Notes under the pieces: generated by a model
What the model was told of the DNA's origin: nothing
What the model saw: only the letters and a program-made list of their open reading frames with translations
Databases searched by the model: none
Shown: piece by piece, positions 40,747-49,799 of the stretch
Numbering within the stretch: position 1 is the first letter of the stretch
How the letters are laid out: each line of letters begins with the position of its first letter
NCBI GenBank assembly: GCA_036502025.1
Contig: DASXZJ010000061.1
Span: forward strand, 1 to 64,000
DNA from: Bog-473 sp036502025
GTDB taxonomy: Bacteria > Actinomycetota > Acidimicrobiia > Acidimicrobiales > RAAP-2
Direction: 5' to 3'
DNA length: 64,000 nucleotides
Program-made: the position numbers and the translations under genes

Positions 40747-42195
40747 ATGTCGCAAGCTGAGCGTCGCTCCTACGATCGCCGCACCGTCCTGCGGGCCGGG
40801 CTGGGCGCCGCCGCGGCCGCCGCCCTCCCGATGGGGCTCGGTGGCCTCGCCAGCCGGGCCGCCGCCGCCACACCCAGCCTCCGTTGGCCCGACGCCCTGC
40901 CGTATCCGACCCTCCCCGTCGGCGAGGTGACCGGGGCGTTCCCCTTCGACCACATCGTCATCGCCATGATGGAGAACCACTCGTTCGACAACTACCTGGG
41001 CATGCTGCCCCGGCGGGGCCAGCCCAAGGCCGACGGCTTCACGTTCGACGCCATGGGCAATCCCACCAACTGGAATCCCATCGGCAACGAGCGCATGCCC
41101 GTCTACCACCAGTCCGGTGCCGTCGGCGCCACCGACACCGGTAGCCAGTCCTGGAATGACTCGCACGAACAGATCAACGGCGGGGCGATGAACGGGTTCG
41201 CCGGGACCGGTCCCGGTTCGATGGGGTACTACACCGACGACGACCTCCCCTTCTATTACTCCCTGGCCAACACCTTCTGTCTGGCCAACCGCTGGTTCTG
41301 CTCGGCCCCGGCCCAGACCTACCCCAACCGGCGCTTCCTGATGTCGGGCACGGCCTCGGGCATCATCTCGACCGACATCGACAACATCAGCACCGCCTAC
41401 CCGGCCAACGGGACCATTTGGGACCTGCTCAGCAAGCACCACATCAGTTGGCGCAACTACTTCAGCGATGCGCCGACGTCCATCATCATGTTCGACACCG
41501 TGCTCAAGCACCCGCTGAACATGGCGCCCATTGAGGAGTTCTACCTCGATGCCGCCCTGGGCACGCTGCCCTCGGTCAGTCTGGTGGACTGCGACATGGG
41601 TGCCATCACCGGTGAGGCAGCCGGCGTCCTCTCCCCTTTCAAGATCCCCACCTTCGACACGGTACAGAACATCATTGACGACACCGGTCAGTCCGAGGAG
41701 CACCCCGAGGATGTGCAGCTCGGCGAGCAGTTCATGGCCAACGTGACCCACGCCGTCATGTCGGGGCCGGCCTGGCACCGGACCTTGCTGGTCTGGCTCT
41801 ACGACGAGCACGGCGGGTACTACGACCACGTGCCGCCTCCCGCCGCCCCCAAGCCCGACACCATCGCGCCCATGCTCTCGGCCAGCAACCAGCCCGGCGA
41901 CTACGCCCTCTACGGGCCCCGGGTGCCGGCCGTCGTCATCAGCCCGTACTCCCGCCCCCATGAGGTGACCAACGTGGTGCACGACCACACGTCGGTGCTG
42001 GCCACTATCGAGCAGCAGTGGAACCTGCCCGCCCTGACCTTCCGCGACGCCAACGCCGCCTCGCTGATGGACTTCCTCGATACGTCGCACATGTCCTTCG
42101 CCGAGCCCCCCGAACTGGCCAAGGCGGCCAACCCCCTCCCCGGGCTGCTCAAGGGGTACCAGGGTGTCCCCGCACCCCCGGCGCCCACCCCCTGA
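40747..42195 (+). CDS. Tat-exported phospholipase C-type phosphoesterase (second of pair)
   Basis: A 482-residue protein with Tat motif DRRTVLRAGLG and alanine-rich h-region, then HIVIAMMENHSFDNYLGMLPRRGQ, SQSWNDSHEQINGG and VWLYDEHGGYYDHVPPP. The fold and metal-binding residues agree with the first gene 36 bases upstream, but the sequences are clearly different enough to be old paralogues. GAGGTGACCC precedes ATG. Both are rightward and end before the operator at 42245. Confidence 0.92.
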   Translation: MSQAERRSYDRRTVLRAGLGAAAAAALPMGLGGLASRAAAATPSLRWPDALPYPTLPVGEVTGAFPFDHIVIAMMENHSFDNYLGMLPRRGQPKADGFTFDAMGNPTNWNPIGNERMPVYHQSGAVGATDTGSQSWNDSHEQINGGAMNGFAGTGPGSMGYYTDDDLPFYYSLANTFCLANRWFCSAPAQTYPNRRFLMSGTASGIISTDIDNISTAYPANGTIWDLLSKHHISWRNYFSDAPTSIIMFDTVLKHPLNMAPIEEFYLDAALGTLPSVSLVDCDMGAITGEAAGVLSPFKIPTFDTVQNIIDDTGQSEEHPEDVQLGEQFMANVTHAVMSGPAWHRTLLVWLYDEHGGYYDHVPPPAAPKPDTIAPMLSASNQPGDYALYGPRVPAVVISPYSRPHEVTNVVHDHTSVLATIEQQWNLPALTFRDANAASLMDFLDTSHMSFAEPPELAKAANPLPGLLKGYQGVPAPPAPTP

Positions 42196-42244
42196 CCCGT
42201 CCCGGTCCGCCTCGCACGGGCCGCCGACAGGCGCGTAAGGTATC

Positions 42245-42258
42245 TGACACGAGTGTCA
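42245..42258. promoter_or_regulatory. Candidate TetR-type operator TGACACGAGTGTCA (site 4)
   Basis: Both half-sites are perfect. TAAGGT (42236-42241, TANNNT type) lies just before it, giving TAAGGTATCTGACAC, which matches the minus strand at 51990-51968 (TACGGTATGTGACAG). A repressor bound here would sit on the transcription start of the amidohydrolase operon. Confidence 0.75.
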
Positions 42259-42289
42259 GGAAAGTCTCGGCACGAGGGGAGGACGGACA

Positions 42290-43579
42290 ATGCGCACCGA
42301 AGATCTGATCCTGGTCAGCGTGGACGACCATGTGATCGAGCCTCGTGGCATGTTCGACGGGCTGCTGCCGGCCAAGTACCAGGACCAGGCGCCCCAGCTG
42401 ATCCGGCGTCCCGACGGCACCGACTACTGGCACTACGACGGCAACGAGATCCCCAACGTCGGCCTCAACGCCGTGGTCGGGCGGCCGCCCGAGGAGTACG
42501 GGATCGAACCCACCTCGCTCGACGACATGCGACCCGGGTGTTACGACGTCCACGAACGCGTCCGTGACATGTCGGTCAACGGCGTCCTCGGCTCGATGTG
42601 CTTCCCGTCCTTCCCCCAGTTCTGCGGCCAGCTCTTCGCCCGGCGGGAGGACAAAGACGAGGCCCAGGCCATGGTGCGGGCCTACAACGACTGGCACATC
42701 GAGCAGTGGTGCGGCGCCGAACCTGGACGGTTCATCCCCCTCTCCATCCCCGTCATCTGGGACCCCGCGCTGGCGGCGGCCGAAGTGCGCCGGGTGGCCC
42801 AGATGGGATGCCACGCCGTCACCTTCTCCGAGAACCCGGAGAAACTGGGCTGGCCCTCGCTGCACAGCAGCCACTGGGACCCGTTCTGGGACGCCTGTTC
42901 GGATGAGGGGACGATCATCTGCATGCACCTGGGCTCCTCGTCCCAGCTGCTGATCACCTCGGTCGAGGCGCCGATCGACGTCATGATCAGCCTCCAGCCC
43001 ATCAACATGGTCCAGGCCGCGGCCGACCTGCTGTGGTCACCCATCCTGCGCAAGTACAAGGACCTGCGCTTCGCTCTCTCCGAAGGCGGCATCGGATGGA
43101 TCCCTTACGCGCTCGAGCGCATCGACTATGTCTACGAGCACCACCACGCCTGGACCGGTCAGGACTTCGGCGACATGCTGCCCAGCCAGGTCTTCAAGGA
43201 GCGCATCATCACCTGCTTCATCGACGACGCCTTCGGGATCGACAGCCGGCGCTACCTCAACGTCGACAACATCGCCTGGGAGTGCGACTACCCGCACTCG
43301 GACTCGACTTGGCCGACGTCGCCCGAGGCGGCCATGAAGTACCTGGCCGAGGTGCCCGACGACGAGATCAACAAGATCACCCACCTCAACGCCATGAAGC
43401 ACTTCCGGTTCGACCCGTTCGCCGTCCGCCCCCGCGAGCAGTGCACGGTGGGCGCCCTCCGAGCCGAGGCATCCGACGTCGACACCTCGCTGGTCTCGCA
43501 CGAAAGAACCGCCGCCAAGAACCGTGGGGGCAAGATCGTCAACATGGGAACGATGACGCAGCTGCTCGACCGGGACTGA
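42290..43579 (+). CDS. Amidohydrolase-family (amidohydrolase 2) metal-dependent hydrolase
   Basis: A 429-residue protein starting EDLILVSVDDHVIEPRGMF, the opening metal motif of this family, with MSVNGVLGSMCFPSFPQF, IICMHLGSSSQLL, LSEGGIGWIPYALERIDY and ECDYPHSDSTWP carrying further metal/catalytic residues. It hydrolyses or decarboxylates an unknown ring or acyl compound. ATG 42290 follows GAGGGGAGG. It is the first gene of a two-gene operon with an enoyl-CoA hydratase, controlled by site 4. Close relatives are common in actinobacterial steroid- and lipid-catabolic clusters, without proven substrate. Confidence 0.88.
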   Translation: MRTEDLILVSVDDHVIEPRGMFDGLLPAKYQDQAPQLIRRPDGTDYWHYDGNEIPNVGLNAVVGRPPEEYGIEPTSLDDMRPGCYDVHERVRDMSVNGVLGSMCFPSFPQFCGQLFARREDKDEAQAMVRAYNDWHIEQWCGAEPGRFIPLSIPVIWDPALAAAEVRRVAQMGCHAVTFSENPEKLGWPSLHSSHWDPFWDACSDEGTIICMHLGSSSQLLITSVEAPIDVMISLQPINMVQAAADLLWSPILRKYKDLRFALSEGGIGWIPYALERIDYVYEHHHAWTGQDFGDMLPSQVFKERIITCFIDDAFGIDSRRYLNVDNIAWECDYPHSDSTWPTSPEAAMKYLAEVPDDEINKITHLNAMKHFRFDPFAVRPREQCTVGALRAEASDVDTSLVSHERTAAKNRGGKIVNMGTMTQLLDRD

Positions 43580-43592
43580 CGGCCCCCATCTG

Positions 43593-44402
43593 ATGTCGAT
43601 CGACTACGTCAGCGGAGACGATCACGTCGTCACCATCACCATCAACCGGCCCGAGGCCCGCAACTCCTTGGACATGGAGCACTTCTTCCAGCTCCGTACG
43701 GCCTGGGAGCGCTTCGGTGATGACGACCACGCCTTCGTCGCCATCGTCACCGGAGTGGGCCAGGACTTCTGCGTGGGGGCCGATCTGAAGACCTACATCC
43801 CCCAGATCACCGAGCTGCAGCAGAAGATGAAGGCCGGCGAGGTCTCCGAGGTCGACGGCTACCGGCTCGATGACGGCGTCAAGGCGGTCCTGCGCGGCAC
43901 CAAGCTCTACAAGCCGATCATCGCCGCGGTCAATGGCAACTGCGTGGCCGGTGGCATGGAGATGCTGGGCGGATGTGACCTGCGGGTGGCCAGCGACGTC
44001 GCCACATTCGGGGTGATGGAGCCCAAGCGCGGGCTGTTCGCCGGCGGCGGGACGACCGTCCGCCTGCCCCGCCAGATCCCCTACCCGGCCGCCATGGAGC
44101 TGCTCCTTTGCGCCGATCGGGTGCCCGCCGCCCGGGCCTACGAGATGGGGCTGCTCAACGAGGTCTGCCGCCCCGACGACCTGATGGAGAGGGCCTTCGA
44201 CTACGCCCACCGGATCACCGCCAACGGACCGTTGGCCGTGCGCAAGACCAAGGAGTCGGTGCTGCGGGGGCTGGCCACCGACATGGGCGAGGCCTACAAG
44301 ATCGAATCGGAGCTCTCCGGCCAGGTGTTCTCCAGCGTGGACGCCAAGGAGGGTCCCAAGGCGTTCGCCGAGAAGCGAGCCCCGAACTGGACCAACCGCT
44401 GA
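43593..44402 (+). CDS. Enoyl-CoA hydratase/isomerase family protein
   Basis: A 269-residue crotonase. TITINRPEARNSLD, GQDFCVGADLKTY (first oxyanion-hole segment), AAVNGNCVAGGMEMLGGCDLRVAS (second) and FGVMEPKRGLFAGGG are all present, with an active-site glutamate in the MEPKRG region. It hydrates an enoyl-CoA. Begins 13 bases after the amidohydrolase and belongs to its operon. Confidence 0.92.
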   Translation: MSIDYVSGDDHVVTITINRPEARNSLDMEHFFQLRTAWERFGDDDHAFVAIVTGVGQDFCVGADLKTYIPQITELQQKMKAGEVSEVDGYRLDDGVKAVLRGTKLYKPIIAAVNGNCVAGGMEMLGGCDLRVASDVATFGVMEPKRGLFAGGGTTVRLPRQIPYPAAMELLLCADRVPAARAYEMGLLNEVCRPDDLMERAFDYAHRITANGPLAVRKTKESVLRGLATDMGEAYKIESELSGQVFSSVDAKEGPKAFAEKRAPNWTNR

Positions 44403-44520
44403 CCGACCGCTCGACAGCCGCCGGCCGGGACCCGGGTCCGAACGGTTCCACCTAACCCTGATCGGAAAAAAACTTCTTCTGGTGACGTAACGCTCGGATG
44501 GCGCCGACCGTTCTTGTTCC

Positions 44521-45657
44521 GTGCACCAGAGTGTGGCCAAGCAATCGACCACCGCTCTCATGGAGGAGGCGGAGCAACGGGCGAAGGACATCGCCGTCGC
44601 CCAGGGACGTTTGATGGTCATCTTTGGCGAACTGTCCAAGCGGGAGGGGTTCAGGACCGAAGGTGCCACCTCCCTGTCGGCCTGGGCGGTGCAACGCTGC
44701 GGCGTCTCCGAGGCGACGGGTCGGGCCTGGTCCCATGTGGCCGAACGACTCGATGACCTGCCCCATCTCGCCCAGGGGCTCCTCGACGGCGCCGTCAGCT
44801 TCGACAAGATCCGCGCCGTGGTCGACCTGGCCGAACCCGAAACCGACGCCGAGCTGCTCGGGCAGGCCACGGAATACCCGGTGCGGCATCTGGCCGACCT
44901 GGCCCGCCACGCCCGGGGCGCCTCCGAGGCGAGCTCGGCCGCCAACTATGACTCGCGCTACCTGCGCTTCAACGACTCGGGGCGCACCATCACCGCCCGG
45001 CTCCCCGAGGAGCATTACGCGAGCGTCCGTGCGACGATCACGCAGCGGGCCCGGGCGTTCACCTCCGACGGCGAAACTCCCTACGACCAGCGCCTGTGCG
45101 ACGCCTTCATCGACATCTGCCTAGACGGGGCACGTCCCAGGTCGGCTTCTGGCTCTGGTGCGGGCTCTGGGTTCTTGGTGGTCGCCCACACCGACCTGTC
45201 CTTCCTGCGCCGCGACGAGGGCTCAGCCGAGATCCAGCGGGTCGGCCTGCTCAGTGCCGAGACGATCCGGCGCCTCACCTGCGATGCGAGCGTGACCCTG
45301 GCCCTCGATGATGACCTGGGGCACACCATGTACGAGGGTCGGTCGAAACGGTTCCCAACCGATGCCCAGCGTCGAGAGGTGATACGCCGTGACCGATGGT
45401 GCCGCTTTCCCGATTGTTCCAACGCTCTCTTCACCAACGTCCACCACATCACGCATTGGATCAACGGTGGCTTGACGGATCTCGACAATTTGGTGCTGTT
45501 ATGTGACCACCATCATCATCGGATCCACGAAGACGCCTGGAAGCTCTGGGGCAACGCGAACGAGAACTTGGTGTTCGTCGGGCCAAGCGGCCGCGAGATG
45601 ACGACTCGGCCCTCGCCACTCTGGACCAAACGGGTCTCTTCGCGACTCCCTCCGTAG
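44521..45657 (+). CDS. DUF222/HNH endonuclease repeat-family protein
   Basis: A 378-residue protein with an N-terminal DUF222 domain (LSAWAVQRCGVSEATGRAWSHVAERLDDLPHLAQGLLDG) and a C-terminal HNH nuclease motif RDRWCRFPDCSNALFTNVHHITHWINGGLTDLDNLVLLCDHHHHRIHE. The HNH residues are intact. This is the multi-copy 13E12-type family of actinobacteria; a mobile or defence role is suspected, not shown. GTG 44521 or ATG 44560; the 118-base gap before it shows no clear ribosome site. Confidence 0.88.
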   Translation: MHQSVAKQSTTALMEEAEQRAKDIAVAQGRLMVIFGELSKREGFRTEGATSLSAWAVQRCGVSEATGRAWSHVAERLDDLPHLAQGLLDGAVSFDKIRAVVDLAEPETDAELLGQATEYPVRHLADLARHARGASEASSAANYDSRYLRFNDSGRTITARLPEEHYASVRATITQRARAFTSDGETPYDQRLCDAFIDICLDGARPRSASGSGAGSGFLVVAHTDLSFLRRDEGSAEIQRVGLLSAETIRRLTCDASVTLALDDDLGHTMYEGRSKRFPTDAQRREVIRRDRWCRFPDCSNALFTNVHHITHWINGGLTDLDNLVLLCDHHHHRIHEDAWKLWGNANENLVFVGPSGREMTTRPSPLWTKRVSSRLPP

Positions 45658-45975
45658 TTACGCGGCCGGCGCTCGGCGAAGCGCCAAGAGCGACGGGAAC
45701 CCGACCAGGAAGGTCTGGAACGCCCACCCCCGCGCCGGCAGACCGCGCCGACGAGCTGAACGACCCGCCGCCACGGCCTCGGCCGCATGAATCACCGCGG
45801 TCCCGACCAACATGCCACGGAGCACCCGGCGAGGAGGCAGCCCGGTCGGGACGGCGTCGCTCACCCTGGAATGGGTTCCTTCGCTGGCCGACAGCACCGC
45901 CAGACCGACGATCCCCCCGTCAAGGAGTGCGAACCAGGCCCAAGACGGACGGACGACCCCTGATCTCTTTGCCAT
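45658..45975 (-). CDS. Small membrane protein (DUF4499/TMEM254-like)
   Basis: A 105-residue protein with three probable helices: WAFALLDGGIVGLAVLS-like, RVLRGMLVGTAVIHAAEAVAAG, and WAFQTFLVGFPSLLALRR. The histidine-containing HAAEA and final WAFQTFLVGFPS match a small eukaryotic/bacterial membrane family of unknown role. It stops exactly against the HNH gene stop (no gap). Confidence 0.6.
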   Translation of the reverse strand: MAKRSGVVRPSWAWFALLDGGIVGLAVLSASEGTHSRVSDAVPTGLPPRRVLRGMLVGTAVIHAAEAVAAGRSARRRGLPARGWAFQTFLVGFPSLLALRRAPAA

Positions 45976-46052
45976 GGTCCTGTTCTAGCGAGCAGGGCGG
46001 CGTCAGGCCAATCAGACGTGGGCCCGACGTCGCTGGGGTGCCGCTGATAGGG

Positions 46053-47369
46053 CTAGAAGCTGTGTGGCATCAAGGTATTGGTCGAGTCAGAACTCTGGTA
46101 GTTGCCGTCCTCGTCAAAGAAGATTCCCGTGATCTTGAACGGCACATTGGACCCGAAGTCGGCGAAGCAGGTGGTTGCCTCGCCCGGCCGACCCGTGAGT
46201 TGAATCACGCACGCCACGCCAGTCCCAGTCTCGAAGAGGACCGTCCCTCTCGCGTTGCCAGGAATTCCCGACTCCCCGAGTACCGCGGTGGTGTCCTTGC
46301 CGTGGTGCGTCAAAAAGTCAGAGATCGTGAAGGACGTCGAGGCCTTGACGATGGTCAAGACACCTGGCTGGTACGTGATGATGTAGTTGGGATCGCTTGC
46401 CCCAGAGCAGGTCACCGGGTAGTGGCCCGGCGGTGAAGTCGACGTGGCTGTCGTGGTGCACGAGGGCTGGCTAGTCAGATTTGCCGACGTGTCGCCGTTC
46501 ACGAATCCGCTGTAGTCACCGGGAGTGGGCGTGAGGTTCGGCGGGGTGCCGAATGGGGTAGTTACGGTCGGTGCGGTGATCACCAAGTGGGCGCGTTTTA
46601 CGGTGAAGAGCAGGTCGCAACTACCCGAGCTGGCGCTTGAGTTGAAGCCATCAGTATCAGCGAAGTACGCCTCGCCCCAGTATCTACCGGCGGCCGGTGG
46701 CACCAGGGGTCCCATGTCGTAGGCACCATTGCCGTCGACGTTTGTGCCCACATCGATCGCCGGAGTCTGGCTCGAGCAGTTGTTGACGCGGTACCCGACG
46801 GCCGAGATGGAACCGACGGGCTGCATGGGGCTGGTGCCGCCGCCGCTCAACATGGTCTCGTACGTCACCGAATCGCCGTAGGTGATGGTGCTCGGCACGA
46901 CCGACAACGTAAGTGTCGTGGTGGCCACCGAAAGGACGGTGAAGGTGGGCGAGCTCGGACACCCAGTTCCGGAATCCAAGTTCAAGTTTGTGTCCGACGA
47001 GGTGAAGAAGGCATCGACGTAGTAGTCGCCCGCCGCCAGCGTTGACGTTGTCTCGAGTGTGATGACGCCGTTGTCGGTCGGGTAGACGTCTCCGCTATCA
47101 ACGGTACCCGTGCAACCCGGCCCTGTACCCAAAAGCCAAGAGATATCGCCGGACGGCGTAAGGCCCCCTTCCAGATCAGCGGTGATAGTGACGTTGGCTC
47201 CGAGCCCAGCCGGATTGGGTGTGGCACTGACGGTGAGCGTCGTCGTCGCTTGCGCACCGGCGATCTGGGATCCCAACGGTCCGATCGCCGGCAGCAAAGC
47301 CAATCCACCGAGAGTGATCGTGCTGACCAGAGCCGCTGCAGCGACTCGCCGGATCGTGAAGATTGCCAT
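46053..47369 (-). CDS. Secreted protein with Ig-like (MBG-type) repeats
   Basis: A 438-residue exported protein. The signal peptide (RRVAAAALVSTITLGGLALLPAIG) is followed by Thr/Ser-rich beta domains: TTTLTVSATPNPAGLGANVTITADL, TTTLTLSVVPSTITYGDSVTYET, an MBG-type segment AHLVITAPTVTTPFGTPPNLTPTPGDYSGFVNGD and SGASDPNYIITYQPGVLTIVKA. It contains several cysteines for disulfides. Likely a cell-surface or extracellular protein. ATG 47369 follows AGGGAGATCCC. No anchor is seen. Confidence 0.85.
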   Translation of the reverse strand: MAIFTIRRVAAAALVSTITLGGLALLPAIGPLGSQIAGAQATTTLTVSATPNPAGLGANVTITADLEGGLTPSGDISWLLGTGPGCTGTVDSGDVYPTDNGVITLETTSTLAAGDYYVDAFFTSSDTNLNLDSGTGCPSSPTFTVLSVATTTLTLSVVPSTITYGDSVTYETMLSGGGTSPMQPVGSISAVGYRVNNCSSQTPAIDVGTNVDGNGAYDMGPLVPPAAGRYWGEAYFADTDGFNSSASSGSCDLLFTVKRAHLVITAPTVTTPFGTPPNLTPTPGDYSGFVNGDTSANLTSQPSCTTTATSTSPPGHYPVTCSGASDPNYIITYQPGVLTIVKASTSFTISDFLTHHGKDTTAVLGESGIPGNARGTVLFETGTGVACVIQLTGRPGEATTCFADFGSNVPFKITGIFFDEDGNYQSSDSTNTLMPHSF

Positions 47370-47442
47370 GGGATCTCCCTTGCTCATGCACAAAGTCCGC
47401 CGAGTGTTGCTTCAAGGGCATCACCAGACTTCGAGCGTGATG

Positions 47443-48504
47443 CTAACCCTGTTGAGCGCCCTTCGCCGAAGGTTTCGCTGCGATCGTGACCCGCTCCGTT
47501 GCAACGGACGCTGCCAATTGTCCGCACGCCGCGTCGATCTCCGCACCCCTGGTGGCGCGCACGGTCGCGTTGACGCCCAGACTTTCGAGCTCGTCGCGGA
47601 AGGTCCGCACCCGCGCGTGGGATGTGCCACGCACGGCGTAGCCCGGGGTCGGGTTGAGGGGGATCAAATTGACGTGCGCGCCCAGCGGCCGGGCGAACTG
47701 CGCCAATTCGACGGCGTCGCGGCGTTGATCGTTGACATCGTGGATCATGGCCCACTCGATCGACAGCCGTCGGCCCGTCGCCTTCACGTAGGCGTCACAT
47801 GCCTCGGCCAAGACCTTGAGCGGATAGCGGCGGTTGATCGGGACGAGGACATCACGTTTCTCGTCGTTGGCAGCATGGAGCGAGACGGCCAGGTTGACCG
47901 GAAGGGTCTCTGCCGCCAGGCGACGGATGCCAGGCACGATGCCCACCGTCGAGAGTGTCAGGTGCCGGGCCGAGAGCCCCATCTCCCCGTGCAGCCGGGT
48001 CACCGCACTCCACACCCGGTCGTAGTTGGACAGCGGCTCCCCCATTCCCATGAAGACGACATTGGAGAGGCGCCGCGGCCGAACCTCCCTCATCGCCACG
48101 GCGACCTGCTCGACGATTTCGCCACTGCTGAGCTGGCGCTGGAACCCGGCCTGCCCGGTGGCGCAGAACTGGCAGGCCATGGCACATCCGGCCTGGGTGG
48201 AGACACAGACGGTCACCCGATCGGGATAGCGCATCAAGACGGTCTCGACCTGGGCGCCATCGTGCAACAACCACAACCACTTCGTCGTCTCCCCATCATC
48301 GGCCGAACGACGGGAGGCCTCCGTGAGCGCGGGAGGGAGCACAGCACCGAGCGTGGTCCGCAGCCCCTCGGGAAGCTCGGTCATCTCCGAAGGGAGCAGG
48401 ACCCGCTTGTGCAGGCCGTCCCAGACCTGCCGCGACCTGAAGGCCGGCTCACCCTCGAGCAGATCGGCGAGCTGTTCCCGCGTCAGATCGTAAGGAGCGG
48501 GCAC
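47443..48504 (-). CDS. rlmN: 23S rRNA/tRNA adenine-C2 methyltransferase RlmN
   Basis: A 353-residue radical-SAM methyltransferase. The cluster motif CAMACQFCATGQAGFQRQLSSGEIVEQV and FMGMGEPLSNYD are diagnostic, with SLHAANDEKRD, GRRLSIEWAMIHDVND and the late cysteine in EIDAACGQL used as methyl carrier. It methylates A2503 of 23S rRNA and some tRNAs. GTG 48504 is the start. It is the only clear translation gene in the window and lies between two secreted-protein genes. Confidence 0.95.
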   Translation of the reverse strand: MPAPYDLTREQLADLLEGEPAFRSRQVWDGLHKRVLLPSEMTELPEGLRTTLGAVLPPALTEASRRSADDGETTKWLWLLHDGAQVETVLMRYPDRVTVCVSTQAGCAMACQFCATGQAGFQRQLSSGEIVEQVAVAMREVRPRRLSNVVFMGMGEPLSNYDRVWSAVTRLHGEMGLSARHLTLSTVGIVPGIRRLAAETLPVNLAVSLHAANDEKRDVLVPINRRYPLKVLAEACDAYVKATGRRLSIEWAMIHDVNDQRRDAVELAQFARPLGAHVNLIPLNPTPGYAVRGTSHARVRTFRDELESLGVNATVRATRGAEIDAACGQLAASVATERVTIAAKPSAKGAQQG

Positions 48505-48547
48505 GTATCCAGGCTATGGCCTCGACTCCCGCCCCAGTGACAGGCGA

Positions 48548-49771
48548 TCAGGGGCATTTCACCCAGGGCGTGGTGGCGCCTTTGACGCAAGCGCCGCTCG
48601 GATTGGTGAACACGTCGGTGCCGAAGGTACTGGTGGTGAACCCGGCCTCGCCCAGACGCGCCAGCCCGAAGTTGTCCTCGAACGAAGCCAGGGCGGAGAA
48701 GTGGTTGTAGTCCGTCGCCGATCGGCTGCCGGGCGCGATGAACGGCGAGAGCAGAACGGTGCCGATCCGGCCTCCACCCGGGCCCTCGATTCCCGGCTCG
48801 GGTGACCCGATGCCGCGCACCTCGCCGCAACATGCCGAGGCATCGCTGGTGTCGGCCTCGTCGAAGGTGATCTCCAGGAGCCCGTCCTGCCGGAATGCCG
48901 CCGAGTTCGTGATGAGCGGCACCCACGTCTCCAGGAAACTGTCGATGTCCGCCAGTGCGGATGGTCCGCTGGCCTGGTTCTTACAGGGATAGTCGTGCCC
49001 GTCCTCGCAGAGGTTGGGCGTGATGAACGAATAGTTCGGCGTAGTGGCCACCGTGGTGAGGTCGGCGGCCAAGCCCCGCTCACCCGGCAGCGCCGTGGCT
49101 GGCATGCTGCCGAAAGGCCCACCGAGGGCGACGACGTGTGCGTCGCAGTAGGCCGGATAGTCGATGATGTCGTGGAAGTACACAAACGGATTGTGCCGGG
49201 CCGCATACCCGTCGCCGGACACCGCCCCTTGCGTGTAGTCCCTGGCGTTGAGTTTGGGATGACCGCATGCGGCGGACTCACGTGTCGGGATGTTCCCCAT
49301 GTCCTGCTGGTAGTCCGTCCAGGTCAGGCCGGCCGCACTGAGCTGCGTCCCGATATTCTGGGTCGCCCTCGGGTAGACACAGCCGGCTCCCTCGTCCATG
49401 CCGCGGTGCACGAATATGTTCAAGAAGTTGAGATAGAACACGCAGTCCGTCTGGTTGAGCACATTCGCCGGTTGGCCCGAGACCATGGAGATGTAATTGT
49501 CGTTGCTGGCGTGACCCGTCGCATAGAAGTTCGGCAGGAAGGCGCCCTCGCTCGGCAACGTGGAAGCCAGGTAAGGATCGGCGCTCGGATCGCCGAAGGT
49601 CGACGTCGAGCTCTCGTTCTCCAACACGATGACGAAGACGTGACCGACGTGGGGAACACTCGCGCTGGCCGATGTCGACGGCATGAGGCCCACGATCAGG
49701 ATCATGAGGAGCGCCGACAACGTCGACGTACGCGCCCGCTGCCGGGTGAGGGAGTGCCGGTGGGCGAACAT
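48548..49771 (-). CDS. Secreted phosphoesterase-family protein
   Basis: A 407-residue exported protein. A signal peptide (LSALLMILIVGLMPSTSASA) precedes the alkaline-phosphatase-like fold: VGHVFVIVLENESSTSTFGD, NFYATGHASNDNYISMVSGQ, ITPNLCEDGHDYPC, LLEITFDEADTSD and GTVLLSPFIAPG. It is related to acid phosphatase/phospholipase C-type phosphoesterases, the third such gene in the window. Signal is Sec-type, unlike the two Tat ones. Start ATG 49771; substrate unknown. Confidence 0.88.
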   Translation of the reverse strand: MFAHRHSLTRQRARTSTLSALLMILIVGLMPSTSASASVPHVGHVFVIVLENESSTSTFGDPSADPYLASTLPSEGAFLPNFYATGHASNDNYISMVSGQPANVLNQTDCVFYLNFLNIFVHRGMDEGAGCVYPRATQNIGTQLSAAGLTWTDYQQDMGNIPTRESAACGHPKLNARDYTQGAVSGDGYAARHNPFVYFHDIIDYPAYCDAHVVALGGPFGSMPATALPGERGLAADLTTVATTPNYSFITPNLCEDGHDYPCKNQASGPSALADIDSFLETWVPLITNSAAFRQDGLLEITFDEADTSDASACCGEVRGIGSPEPGIEGPGGGRIGTVLLSPFIAPGSRSATDYNHFSALASFEDNFGLARLGEAGFTTSTFGTDVFTNPSGACVKGATTPWVKCP

Positions 49772-49799
49772 GCGATTACCCGTCGTGAGGGAGATGCGC

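Noticed and set aside
42565..42578. TGACATGT inside the amidohydrolase gene
   Set aside because: Within coding sequence, no second half at the right spacing; chance match.
44403..44520. Possible insertion-sequence end before the HNH gene
   Set aside because: No inverted repeats or target duplication visible around 44403-45657.
46012..46030. GACGT/ACGTC hairpin between the small membrane protein and the Ig-like protein gene
   Set aside because: Stem only 5 bp with no T-run; too weak to call a terminator.
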